NCBI GenBank assembly: GCA_900553055.1
Contig: USBV01000020.1
Coordinates: forward strand, 1-15,576
Length of the DNA: 15,576 nucleotides
Direction of reading: 5' to 3'
DNA from: an uncultured Phascolarctobacterium sp.
GTDB lineage: Bacteria > Bacillota > Negativicutes > Acidaminococcales > Acidaminococcaceae
The notes under the pieces are model-generated. The model did not search any database and was not told where the DNA came from. It was given only the letters and a program-made list of their open reading frames with translations. Shown piece by piece: positions 7,484 to 14,035 of this stretch. Positions within the stretch are counted from its first letter, which is position 1. Each line of letters starts with the position of its first letter. A program made the position numbers and the translations under genes.

Positions 7484-7525
7484 AAAAGCCTGCTCACTGT
7501 TTTAGAAACGAGATTACAGGCTTTT
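7484..7525 (-). terminator. Terminator of the pduL / secreted-protein unit
   Basis: Minus strand: AAAAGCCTG pairs with CAGGCTTTT (outer arms 7517-7525 and 7484-7492) with a 24-nt interior that can form a further CTC/GAG helix, followed by two more T residues. It lies 50 nt past the stop of the secreted-protein gene and directly abuts the twin repeats. Confidence 0.75.
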
Positions 7526-7574
7526 GTTATTAAAAAAAGTGTTATAAGCTTATTGTATGTAAGAAGCCAAATGC

Positions 7575-9059
7575 TTAGAACTGCCAGTCAAGCATACTTT
7601 TTTGTAGCTCCCCAGGAGTGGAAATTTCAGGCTTATGAGCGTATAAGAGGAAGCTAGCATCATTCTTAGTCAAATCAAGCTGCAATAGATTATCGTAAGA
7701 AAAATCCTTGAGCCATTTAGTCCTGCCGGTGATTACAGCACTAGCTTTTTCAGAAGCAAAGTTTAGCTTATAATCAAAGCTCTCCAAAGCAAAGTTCTCA
7801 AAATTGCTCTTTTTGAGGGAAGACAATGTTTCTGCTAAAAGCATATCCGCCCCCATCTTGCTGCTTAATGCAGACTCTGCCATAGCTTGAAAATCCTTAT
7901 CCTTAGTTTGGTAGCTTAAGGTCATAAGAAAAGCATCAAAGTTCTTTAAAACCTTGCGAGCTTCAGTAGAGGCAAATTCCTGCTGCTTTTGGTCCAGCTC
8001 TGGTAATTTATGAGCGATATCAGCAGTGCTTGCGACCTTCTCCTGCTCCTTAGCTGCAGGAGCCTTCTTAGCTTCTGTAGCGGCATCAAGGTGCTTATAA
8101 AGGCCTAAATAATCCATCTCTGCAAAAATTTTACGTAGATTAGCTACAGGGGCAGCCATGGTCAAGCAGCCCTTGGCTTTATCTTCTTTAATCTGCAGTT
8201 GTCCATAAACCCAATCCTTGGGCAGTACAATAGTCTTATCCTTATAGGAATCGATAAACTGCAGTGTTTGTTTAGCTTTTTGGGGCTGGAAGGCCTTGAA
8301 GCCCTTCACTAGCTGCCAATGCTCCTGCCATAGCTTCTTGCTTAGCTCCTGAGGCAAGGACTCAAACTTTACAGCCTCCACTTTAAGGTCAAGCTTCTTG
8401 CTCTTTAATTTAGGAGCGGGGCTGGACTTAGCTGGCATTTTTTCATCCTTAGCAGCAGTTTTAGGAGCATAATACGTGCTATCACTAGTAATGGAAGTAA
8501 GTATATAAAGATTATTATTTGCTGCTACAAGGCTAATATCCAGCTCATTTAAGGTATTATCCTGTTTGTAAAGGTAGCTTTGAGTAATAAGCTTATAATT
8601 GCCAAGCTTATCCAGACGCAAAACCGGCTCAATATTGCCCAGTTGCTGTTTGATCAAATCTTCCTGCAGAAAGAGGTTCTCCTTCCCTTCTGCTAAGGCG
8701 TACTTTTTCAAATCCAGCAAAGGACTGGGCACAGTGCGCAAGTCTAACTTCGAGCGCTGGAGCAAGGCAAGCTTGTCATATTCTGCGGCAAAATAAGCGT
8801 CATTATAAGGCACACCTAAAATCTGACTCATTTCAGCTGTATCATAGTAATTAACAATATGTACACTGCCCATATTCTTAGCAGCAATCTTATCAAATTC
8901 ATCAGTGCTGAAGCTGGAAAAGACATAAAGCTTAGCGCTTTCCATTTTATAAAAGGGTTGTCTATCCTTTACACTAAAGCCTGCTGCATTATTTTCATAA
9001 GCCCAAGCATTTGCAGTACATAATACTAAAGCAGCAGCTAAAAGAGCAGATTTTTTCAT
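7575..9059 (-). CDS. Secreted protein of unknown function
   Basis: A 494-residue protein I cannot place in a family. It begins with a clear signal peptide (MKKSALLAAALVLCTANAWA, likely cut after Ala20); Cys14 is not in a lipobox, so it should be released or held at the envelope. Two Ala/Lys/Pro-rich linkers (about 199-224 and 325-347) separate three soluble segments: 21-198 (alpha/beta, ending in a strand-rich stretch around NYKLITQSYLYK and NNNLYILTSI), 225-324, and a helical 348-494 ending in DWQF. Mature Cys content is one residue (Cys298), so no disulfides. The ATG at 9059 has AAGGAG 8 nt upstream. It starts 18 nt after the pduL stop on the same strand and ends at a terminator, so the two are almost surely cotranscribed. 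No catalytic motif is visible. Confidence 0.85.
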   Translation of the reverse strand: MKKSALLAAALVLCTANAWAYENNAAGFSVKDRQPFYKMESAKLYVFSSFSTDEFDKIAAKNMGSVHIVNYYDTAEMSQILGVPYNDAYFAAEYDKLALLQRSKLDLRTVPSPLLDLKKYALAEGKENLFLQEDLIKQQLGNIEPVLRLDKLGNYKLITQSYLYKQDNTLNELDISLVAANNNLYILTSITSDSTYYAPKTAAKDEKMPAKSSPAPKLKSKKLDLKVEAVKFESLPQELSKKLWQEHWQLVKGFKAFQPQKAKQTLQFIDSYKDKTIVLPKDWVYGQLQIKEDKAKGCLTMAAPVANLRKIFAEMDYLGLYKHLDAATEAKKAPAAKEQEKVASTADIAHKLPELDQKQQEFASTEARKVLKNFDAFLMTLSYQTKDKDFQAMAESALSSKMGADMLLAETLSSLKKSNFENFALESFDYKLNFASEKASAVITGRTKWLKDFSYDNLLQLDLTKNDASFLLYAHKPEISTPGELQKSMLDWQF

Positions 9060-9077
9060 GATGAAGTCTCCTTAAAT

Positions 9078-9653
9078 TTACTTATTGTACACTATATTGA
9101 CCATGATGCCGCTATCCAAATTGCAGGCGTTGGCCTCGTCTGTATCGATATGAACCTCATCAGCATGCTTTACGCCAGCGCGCACAAGCACATTATGCAT
9201 GGTAATGCTACGTTCGCCCTCGGTTTGAATATCAACAATATCGCCATCCACTAAGCCGTATTTGGCAGCTGTTTCAGGATAAAGATGCACGTGACGGGCA
9301 GCAACGATAATACCCTCTGTAATTTCTACTTCGCCGCAGGGTCCGATAAGCTTAGCGCCTGCAGAGCCAGCGATATCGCCACTATTGCGAATGGGCGCAT
9401 TCAAGCCTACCTTGCGCGCATCAGTCAAGGAAAGCTCGATTTGAGTTTCCGGACGTAAGGGCCCAATAATGCGTAGCTTCATAGAATCCTTCGGAGTAAC
9501 CATGGTGATTTGCTCCTCGGAAGCATATTGACCGGGTTGTCCAATGGCTTTTTTGGGATGGAGCTCGCTTCCCTTGCCAAAAAGAATATCCATATGCTCA
9601 CGGCAAAGATGAGCATGACGGGCACTAACGCCTAAAACTATTGGAAATTGCAT
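9078..9653 (-). CDS. pduL: PduL-type phosphate acyltransferase (phosphotransacylase)
   Basis: A 191-residue enzyme interconverting acyl-CoA plus phosphate with acyl-phosphate plus CoA (propanoyl or acetyl). It is unrelated to Pta. The two PduL repeats are visible: GVSARHAHL with His13 and His15, and AARHVHL with His121 and His123; His168 in DEVHIDTDEANA completes the second zinc site, and Arg89 in PIRNSGD is the conserved active-site arginine. The protein starts directly at the catalytic domain and lacks the N-terminal targeting helix of microcompartment PduL, and no shell gene is nearby. A cytosolic housekeeping role paired with an acyl kinase elsewhere is therefore likely. The ATG at 9653 is preceded by GGAGGGG 6 nt upstream; the 33 further in-frame codons upstream overlap the promoter and are rejected. 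First gene of a two-gene unit. Confidence 0.95.
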   Translation of the reverse strand: MQFPIVLGVSARHAHLCREHMDILFGKGSELHPKKAIGQPGQYASEEQITMVTPKDSMKLRIIGPLRPETQIELSLTDARKVGLNAPIRNSGDIAGSAGAKLIGPCGEVEITEGIIVAARHVHLYPETAAKYGLVDGDIVDIQTEGERSITMHNVLVRAGVKHADEVHIDTDEANACNLDSGIMVNIVYNK

Positions 9654-9693
9654 ATTAATCCCCTCCATTTTAATTATTAAACTAACTAGCATT

Positions 9694-9722
9694 ATTATAG
9701 CACTATTTCTGTCTATTTTCAT
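9694..9722 (-). promoter_or_regulatory. Promoter of pduL
   Basis: Minus strand: extended -10 TGCTATAAT (9694-9702), identical to that of the M16C gene, with a fair -35 ATGAAA (9717-9722) at 17 bp. The leader is about 35 nt. It is divergent from the promoter of the 9839 gene. Confidence 0.7.
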
Positions 9723-9779
9723 TACATATGTAAAATTTAGCATATCTTTCACAAAGCACAGCCTGGGCAGAAGTATTGC

Positions 9780-9809
9780 TGGACAAAATAAGCTTGCATA
9801 GATTATACT
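9780..9809 (+). promoter_or_regulatory. Promoter of the 9839 gene
   Basis: TGGACA (9780-9785), 18-bp spacer, TATACT (9804-9809), about 30 bp before the ATG. Five of six matches in each hexamer. Confidence 0.6.
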
Positions 9810-9838
9810 AGAAGAAAAATTCTTACAGAGGTATAGTT

Positions 9839-10336
9839 ATGGATGGACAAGCATATTTACAGGTTATAGAACGCCGATTAGAGCGCTATTTTGATAAAAA
9901 GGCCTTGGTACAGGGAGGCTTACAGCTTGATTTGGTAGCCGAGCTGCACGCCTCTGATGAAGGATATTTTTTGGTGCACAGCATCAAAACCTATAGCGTA
10001 CAGCACGATGAATACCTTTTTGTGAAGCATTTTAAGGATGCTGTAACTAAGGAGGAGCTCGAGCCCTATTTGAAGCTTCTGCGAGGCCGCATGCAGGAGT
10101 TAAAAACGACAACGGAGCATATGAGCAGCCTTTTTGCACTCTTGCTTATCTGTGAGCAAGGCATGGACGAGCAGCTGAAGCAGGAGCTGAGCAAGTATAA
10201 GTACCACAAGGATTATTGCTTTACGCTTAAGGGATGGTCTGATTTGGCCGTTTATGTGGCCGATATTCCTAAGCAGGAGGTTACCTGCAACAAGGCTGGC
10301 CGCAAAACTAAGCAGTATTTCGAGTTTGGCAAATAA
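9839..10336 (+). CDS. Conserved hypothetical cytosolic protein
   Basis: A 165-residue soluble protein with no signal peptide or membrane segment. Visible features: an N-terminal amphipathic start (YLQVIERRLERYFD), a central segment with HDEYLFVKHF and KEELEPYLKLLRGRMQEL, then EHMSSLFALLLIC (112-124) and a C-terminal FTLKGWSDLAVYVADIPKQEV followed by a basic NKAGRKTKQY. The style recalls short uncharacterised Firmicutes proteins that share the 'EHMSS...KGW.D' pattern, but I cannot name a family with confidence and do not assign a function. AGAGG lies 7 nt before the ATG, a moderate ribosome site. It is transcribed alone; no clear terminator follows it, so some transcription may run toward cstA. 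Confidence 0.8.
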   Translation: MDGQAYLQVIERRLERYFDKKALVQGGLQLDLVAELHASDEGYFLVHSIKTYSVQHDEYLFVKHFKDAVTKEELEPYLKLLRGRMQELKTTTEHMSSLFALLLICEQGMDEQLKQELSKYKYHKDYCFTLKGWSDLAVYVADIPKQEVTCNKAGRKTKQYFEFGK

Positions 10337-10486
10337 CAGTCCTAAATGAGTAGTTTTAAATAATTTATCTATACTTCCTAATGAACACATTCACCCATTA
10401 TGAATAGAATTTGTATATCCAACTTAACAGCTTCAAAGAGACTGTCCTCAAAGGTTTACAATTTCACGCTTTTTTTATGATTTTTA

Positions 10487-10514
10487 TTGACAAAAATGCA
10501 AAATATGGTATACT
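10487..10514 (+). promoter_or_regulatory. Strong promoter of cstA
   Basis: A perfect -35 TTGACA (10487-10492), 16-bp spacer, and TGG-TATACT extended -10 (10509-10514). Transcription should begin near 10521, leaving a leader of about 89 nt. The stretch 10337-10486 upstream holds no gene that I can support. Confidence 0.8.
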
Positions 10515-10527
10515 GATTCTAACTTTA

Positions 10528-10553
10528 GCACTATATATACGAATATACTGTGC
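10528..10553. promoter_or_regulatory. 26-bp palindrome in the cstA leader (candidate operator)
   Basis: An inverted repeat with 20 of 26 symmetric positions: GCAC..TATAT.CG.ATATA..GTGC. It lies from about +8 to +33 relative to the predicted start, where a bound repressor would block early elongation. As RNA it could also form a hairpin with an ACGA loop. There is no U-tract after it, so it is not a terminator. Its core TATATACGAATAT matches TATACACGTATAT of the symporter repeats at 11 of 13 positions. Confidence 0.5.
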
Positions 10554-10609
10554 GAATTTTTCAAAAAATTTATTTGCAAGGTCGCAAAGAAAAGAAAGGA
10601 AGTAATTTC

Positions 10610-12208
10610 ATGAGTGGTTTTATGCTACTGGTAGGCGCAATGGTAATTCTCTTTATCGCCTACGTAACTTATGGTGCCTGGCTTGCTAAGCAATGGGGCA
10701 TCGACCCGAGCAGAAAGACTCCTGCTCACAGACTTCGTGATGATGTAGACTACATGCCTACTCCGCCCGCTGTATTGATGGGCCATCACTTCTCCTCTAT
10801 CGCTGGCGCAGGCCCCATTGTTGGTCCTATCTCCGCAGCTGTATTTGGTTGGGTTCCCGTTATGCTGTGGGTACTGATTGGTTGTACCTTCTTCGGCGGC
10901 ACCCATGACTTTGGTGCATTGGTTGCTTCTATTCGCCATGATGGCAAGACCATTGGTCAAATTATTGATGCAACTCTGGGCAAACGTGGCAAATTGTTAT
11001 TCTCCATTTTTGCTTATGTAACCCTGATTGTTGTTGTAGCAGCATTTGCTAATATCGTTGCTGGTACTTTCGTGGCTAGCCCGGCTTCTGCTACTGCATC
11101 CCTGCTGTTCATCGTTCTGGCAATCGTATTCGGCCTCTGCGTATATCGTGGTGGCATGGATCTGAAAATTGGTACTGTTATTGGCGTTGTACTGCTGGTA
11201 GCTGCTATTGCTGCTGGTAACATGTTCCCGCTGGTATTGTCTAAGTCTACTTGGATTTATATCCTGATGGCTTACATCTTTGTAGCATCCATCGCTCCTG
11301 TATGGATTTTGCTGCAACCGCGTGACTATCTGAATTCCTTCCTGCTGTATGCATGCATCGCTTTCGCTTTGGTAGGTATCGCAATTTACCAACCCAGCAT
11401 TCAATTGCCGGCAGTAACCTCCTTCAACCCCTCTCCCAAGGGCAACAACCCCATGTTCCCGATGCTGTTCGTTACCGTTGCTTGCGGTGCTATCTCCGGC
11501 TTCCACTCCCTGGTATCCTCCGGCACCACCTCCAAGCAATTGGATAATGAAAAGAGTGCACAACTCGTTGGCTACGGCTCCATGCTGTTGGAAGGCGTAC
11601 TGGCAACCGTTGCTGTTGTAGCTGTTGGCTACCTCGGCGCTGACAAATTCGCTGCTCTGATGAAGGCTGGCGGCCCTGTAAACGTATTTGCAGATGGCGT
11701 TGGTACCTTCATGACCAAGCTGGGCTTCGAATTTGGCGTTGCTAAATCCTTCGTTGCTCTGACCATCTCCGCTTTCGCTATGACCACTCTGGATACTGCA
11801 ACCCGTCTGGGTCGCTTCATTTTCCAAGAGCTCTTCTCCACCACTGATGAGAAAACTGGCGAGGTTAAGGGTGGCTTCCTGACCAACCCCTATGTAGCAA
11901 CCGCCATTACCGTAGGCCTGTCCTGGTACATGTCCTCCGGCTCCTACCTGGCAATCTGGCCGGTATTTGGTGCTGCTAACCAATTGTTGGCTGCTCTGTC
12001 CCTGCTGGCTATCGGCGTATGGCTTAAAGGCGAAAAGAAGTCCAACCTGATGGTAGTTCTGCCCATGTGCTTCATGTTCGCAGTATGCTTCGTTGCTCTG
12101 GCTTCCATCATTATGGGTAGCGCCAAGTTCATCACCACCATCCTGAGTGCTGTACTGTTCGTATTGGCTCTGGCTCTGGTAGCGGAAGCTCGCAAGGCTC
12201 TGTTCTAA
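10610..12208 (+). CDS. cstA: CstA-family peptide/pyruvate transporter
   Basis: A 532-residue multi-helix membrane protein of the carbon starvation CstA family. E. coli CstA and BtsT (about 700 residues) import peptides and pyruvate; this is the shorter form common in anaerobes. Recognised segments: TPPAVLMGHHFSSIAGAGPIVGP (51-73), the GGTHDFGALVASIRHDG loop (95-111), GAISGFHSLVSSGTTSKQL in the middle, and FAMTTLDTATRLGRFIFQEL followed by the five-helix C-terminal domain (AIWPVFGAANQLLAALSLL). Start at ATG 10610 behind AAAGGAAG; the frame is open further upstream but those codons fall within the leader palindrome. Codon use is strongly biased (CTG Leu, GCT Ala, GGT/GGC Gly), closer to rpsO than to its neighbours, which points to high expression. 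Substrate (peptides, pyruvate or another acid) is not decidable here. Confidence 0.94.
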   Translation: MSGFMLLVGAMVILFIAYVTYGAWLAKQWGIDPSRKTPAHRLRDDVDYMPTPPAVLMGHHFSSIAGAGPIVGPISAAVFGWVPVMLWVLIGCTFFGGTHDFGALVASIRHDGKTIGQIIDATLGKRGKLLFSIFAYVTLIVVVAAFANIVAGTFVASPASATASLLFIVLAIVFGLCVYRGGMDLKIGTVIGVVLLVAAIAAGNMFPLVLSKSTWIYILMAYIFVASIAPVWILLQPRDYLNSFLLYACIAFALVGIAIYQPSIQLPAVTSFNPSPKGNNPMFPMLFVTVACGAISGFHSLVSSGTTSKQLDNEKSAQLVGYGSMLLEGVLATVAVVAVGYLGADKFAALMKAGGPVNVFADGVGTFMTKLGFEFGVAKSFVALTISAFAMTTLDTATRLGRFIFQELFSTTDEKTGEVKGGFLTNPYVATAITVGLSWYMSSGSYLAIWPVFGAANQLLAALSLLAIGVWLKGEKKSNLMVVLPMCFMFAVCFVALASIIMGSAKFITTILSAVLFVLALALVAEARKALF

Positions 12209-12228
12209 TTAACTTCTACTAAAGAATT

Positions 12229-12260
12229 AATCCCGCTTCTATATAGAGGCGGGATTTTTT
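12229..12260 (+). terminator. Terminator of cstA
   Basis: An AATCCCGCTTC/GAGGCGGGATT stem (one G-U pair) with a 6-nt AU loop is followed directly by six T residues, 20 nt after the cstA stop. A textbook intrinsic terminator. Confidence 0.95.
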
Positions 12261-12307
12261 GATGCTTATAAGTTTACTATTTCGTCATACCATAAACGGC
12301 GTTAGTT

Positions 12308-12316
12308 TGGTATAAT
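12308..12316 (+). promoter_or_regulatory. Extended -10 promoter of the redox operon
   Basis: TGG-TATAAT at 12308-12316 is a perfect -10 with extended TGn, about 28 bp before the first ATG. No convincing -35 lies 16-18 bp upstream, so the extended -10 must carry the promoter or an activator is needed. Confidence 0.6.
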
Positions 12317-12343
12317 ATAAGCAATAGAACTAAGGGAGAGATT

Positions 12344-12478
12344 ATGATGAACAAACAACGTATTCTAGTTTTGCTTGCAGGGACTGCATGCCTAGGTTAC
12401 GGCATTTTTACAAAAGAATATGTCAAGGTCATGCGCAAGGCAGTAACAATCTGTTTGGAGTGTATCGGCATTGGCTAA
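12344..12478 (+). CDS. CD1871A-type CXXC small membrane protein
   Basis: A 44-residue peptide, too small for most gene callers. It has a basic start (MMNKQR), one hydrophobic segment (about residues 7-22, ILVLLAGTACLGYGIF), a polar stretch and the C-terminal motif ICLECIGIG with Cys37 and Cys40. The CLECIGIG ending is the hallmark of the CD1871A family of CXXC small proteins found beside 4Fe-4S membrane proteins in anaerobic Firmicutes; the family's function is not known to me. With the basic start inside, the CXXC end would face outward. GGAG lies 5 nt before the first of two ATGs (either could be used). Its stop overlaps the TTG start of the next gene by 8 nt, so translation is probably coupled. 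A redox or metal-cluster partner of the next protein is the natural inference. Confidence 0.85.
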   Translation: MMNKQRILVLLAGTACLGYGIFTKEYVKVMRKAVTICLECIGIG

Positions 12479-13286
12479 GCGCAGAATTGTTCAATGGCTC
12501 TGTGCCCTCTTATATAATGCCAATCTCCCTGGCTTTATACAAGGTCGCATCTATCGCGGGCCGTTAAAAAGCGTTTGTGTACCTGGACTTAACTGTTATT
12601 CCTGCCCTGGCGCTGTCGGTGCCTGTCCTCTAGGCTCCTTGCAAAGCTCGCTCAGCGGCGTTATCCTGCATTTTCCCTTTTATGTGCTAGGCTTATTAAT
12701 AATCTTTGGCGTGCTTTTTGGTCGCTTAATTTGTGGTTGGGCCTGCCCCTTTGGGCTTGTACAAGAGCTGCTCTACAAGCTGCCTACTCCAAAAATTAAG
12801 CTTAGCCCAGCTTTGCAAAGATTTACATTATTAAAGTACGTCATCACAGTACTCTTTATGGTAGTTTTGCCGCTAGCATATTATTATGCTGATGGTATCG
12901 GTATTCCGGCCTTTTGCAAATTTATCTGCCCCACTGGTATTTTAGAAGCTGCTCTTCCATTAGCGGCAATCAAGCCAAGCATACGCAATGCATTGGGGGC
13001 TTTGTTTAGCTGGAAGCTTTTACTTCTCATTATTATTCTTACTACTAGCACCTTTATTTATCGCCCCTTCTGCCGCTTCCTGTGCCCCTTAGGAGCCATT
13101 TATTCCCTCTTCAACAGGCTTTCTGTTTATGGAATTAAGGTTGATATGGAAAAATGCATAGGTTGCGATAAATGCTTGCACCACTGCCCTATGCAGTGCC
13201 ACAAGCTTGGGGACAGAGAGTGTATCAACTGCGGTGCTTGTGCAGAGGTGTGCCCCACTAAAGCTATCTCCCTCGGCAAAAAATGA
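12471..13286 (+). CDS. NapH-like 4Fe-4S membrane ferredoxin
   Basis: A 271-residue membrane iron-sulfur protein related to NapH/MauN-type electron carriers. Order: Cys-rich N-terminus VCVPGLNCYSCPGAVGAC (Cys36, 42, 45, 52), membrane helix about 63-84, CGWACPFG (Cys88, 92), helix about 120-138, CKFICPTG (Cys149, 153), helix about 180-196, CRFLCPLGAIYSLFNR (Cys201, 205), then two ferredoxin clusters (Cys229/232/235/239 and Cys251/254/257/261). Such proteins pass electrons between cytosolic donors and membrane or outer acceptors. NapH classically has two CX3CP motifs; three are seen here. The TTG start at 12471 overlaps the preceding CXXC gene, with GGAG 10 nt upstream inside that gene; no ATG or GTG is nearby. 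The actual partners are not known; the operon suggests the CXXC peptide and TlpA. Confidence 0.9.
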   Translation: MAKRRIVQWLCALLYNANLPGFIQGRIYRGPLKSVCVPGLNCYSCPGAVGACPLGSLQSSLSGVILHFPFYVLGLLIIFGVLFGRLICGWACPFGLVQELLYKLPTPKIKLSPALQRFTLLKYVITVLFMVVLPLAYYYADGIGIPAFCKFICPTGILEAALPLAAIKPSIRNALGALFSWKLLLLIIILTTSTFIYRPFCRFLCPLGAIYSLFNRLSVYGIKVDMEKCIGCDKCLHHCPMQCHKLGDRECINCGACAEVCPTKAISLGKK

Positions 13287-13354
13287 GCTTTTCTCTAAAA
13301 TTTTCTTGCCATATAATCAATTAATAAATTATTTACAACTCCTGGAGGTTCATC

Positions 13355-13915
13355 ATGAAAAAAATCTTGACTAGCTTTTTAGTTGCTCTATCCCTTGTAG
13401 CTATTTCCGCTTTTGACACTTCTCTAAGCACAAACACTTCTTCTCTGCAAACCAAGCAAAATACCTTGACTATTATGTCTAAGGCTGAGGCAGCAGAAAT
13501 CAGCGAAGGCGTCGCCGCTCCCGACTTTGCCTTTACTGATTTGGCAACGGGCAGAACATTGAAGCTTTCCGACCTACGAGATAAACCGGTATATCTGAAC
13601 TTTTGGGCCACCTGGTGTCCTCCCTGCGTGAAGGAGCTCCCCCATATTCAAGCCAAATACGAGCAATATAAGGACAAAATTAATTTTGTAGCCATTAGCT
13701 TGGATGGCGAGCAGGAGGCTCCAGCTCAGTTTATTCCCAGCAGGGGCTATACATTCCCTGTTGGCTATGGCAATGAGCGCGATATTTCTCGAGCATATAA
13801 TGTTGAGGCAATCCCCATGTCCTTCATCATCGATACCAATGGTGTTGTAAAAGCGAAAATAGTTGGCTCCATGGACGAAGCCGATTTGGAAAGATTCTTG
13901 CAAAACGCCTTCTAA
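13355..13915 (+). CDS. Exported TlpA/ResA-type thioredoxin
   Basis: A 186-residue thiol-disulfide oxidoreductase. It has a hydrophobic N-terminal export segment (residues 4-19), not a lipobox, then a Ser/Thr/Gln-rich linker (21-50) and a TlpA-type thioredoxin fold (52-186). The active site is WCPPC (Trp87, Cys88, Cys91) in NFWATWCPPC; cis-Pro154 is in EAIPMSFIID. It should reduce or exchange disulfides outside the cytoplasmic membrane. The linker contains a possible second processing site (KAEA-A, near 43-47), so it may be released or membrane-tethered. GGAGG lies 6 nt before the ATG. It follows the NapH-like gene by 68 nt on the same strand; a TATAAT at 13312-13317 with a poor -35 may give extra transcription. 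No ccdA or dsbD, the usual reductants of TlpA proteins, adjoins it. Confidence 0.93.
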   Translation: MKKILTSFLVALSLVAISAFDTSLSTNTSSLQTKQNTLTIMSKAEAAEISEGVAAPDFAFTDLATGRTLKLSDLRDKPVYLNFWATWCPPCVKELPHIQAKYEQYKDKINFVAISLDGEQEAPAQFIPSRGYTFPVGYGNERDISRAYNVEAIPMSFIIDTNGVVKAKIVGSMDEADLERFLQNAF

Positions 13916-13925
13916 TAACAGTATA

Positions 13926-13974
13926 AAAAAGCTCTCCCTCTATTGGTAAAATAACCAAAGGTGGAGAGCTTTTT
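13926..13974. terminator. Bidirectional terminator (redox operon / nfnB)
   Basis: A 12-bp stem AAAAAGCTCTCC/GGAGAGCTTTTT (13926-13937 with 13963-13974) encloses a second small TTGGT/ACCAA helix. Both strands end in a T-run. It lies 10 nt past the tlpA stop and about 60 nt past the nfnB stop, between convergent genes. Confidence 0.93.
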
Positions 13975-14035
13975 ATATGTAATTGAGGTTACGCGACTCT
14001 GCAAGTTAAACAAACGGTGCAAAGCCTAAGCAGAT

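Noticed and set aside
9654..9752. A 33-codon extension of pduL that might be a microcompartment targeting peptide
   Set aside because: It overlaps the pduL promoter and ribosome site, and its residues are not an amphipathic helix. The strong GGAGGGG fixes the start at 9653.
10337..10486. Riboswitch or T-box upstream of cstA
   Set aside because: The region lies before the promoter, shows no conserved aptamer or T-box sequence that I recognise, and contains no antiterminator/terminator pair.
10411..10605. A 64-codon open frame in the cstA upstream region
   Set aside because: No ribosome site, and it runs through the cstA promoter and leader palindrome; its composition is that of AT-rich intergenic DNA.
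10997..11983. A 328-codon open frame on the minus strand inside cstA
   Set aside because: It is fully antisense to a certain transporter gene. Its translation is a low-complexity mix rich in Gly, Asn, Gln and Ser, and it arises because the biased codons of cstA avoid stops in that frame.
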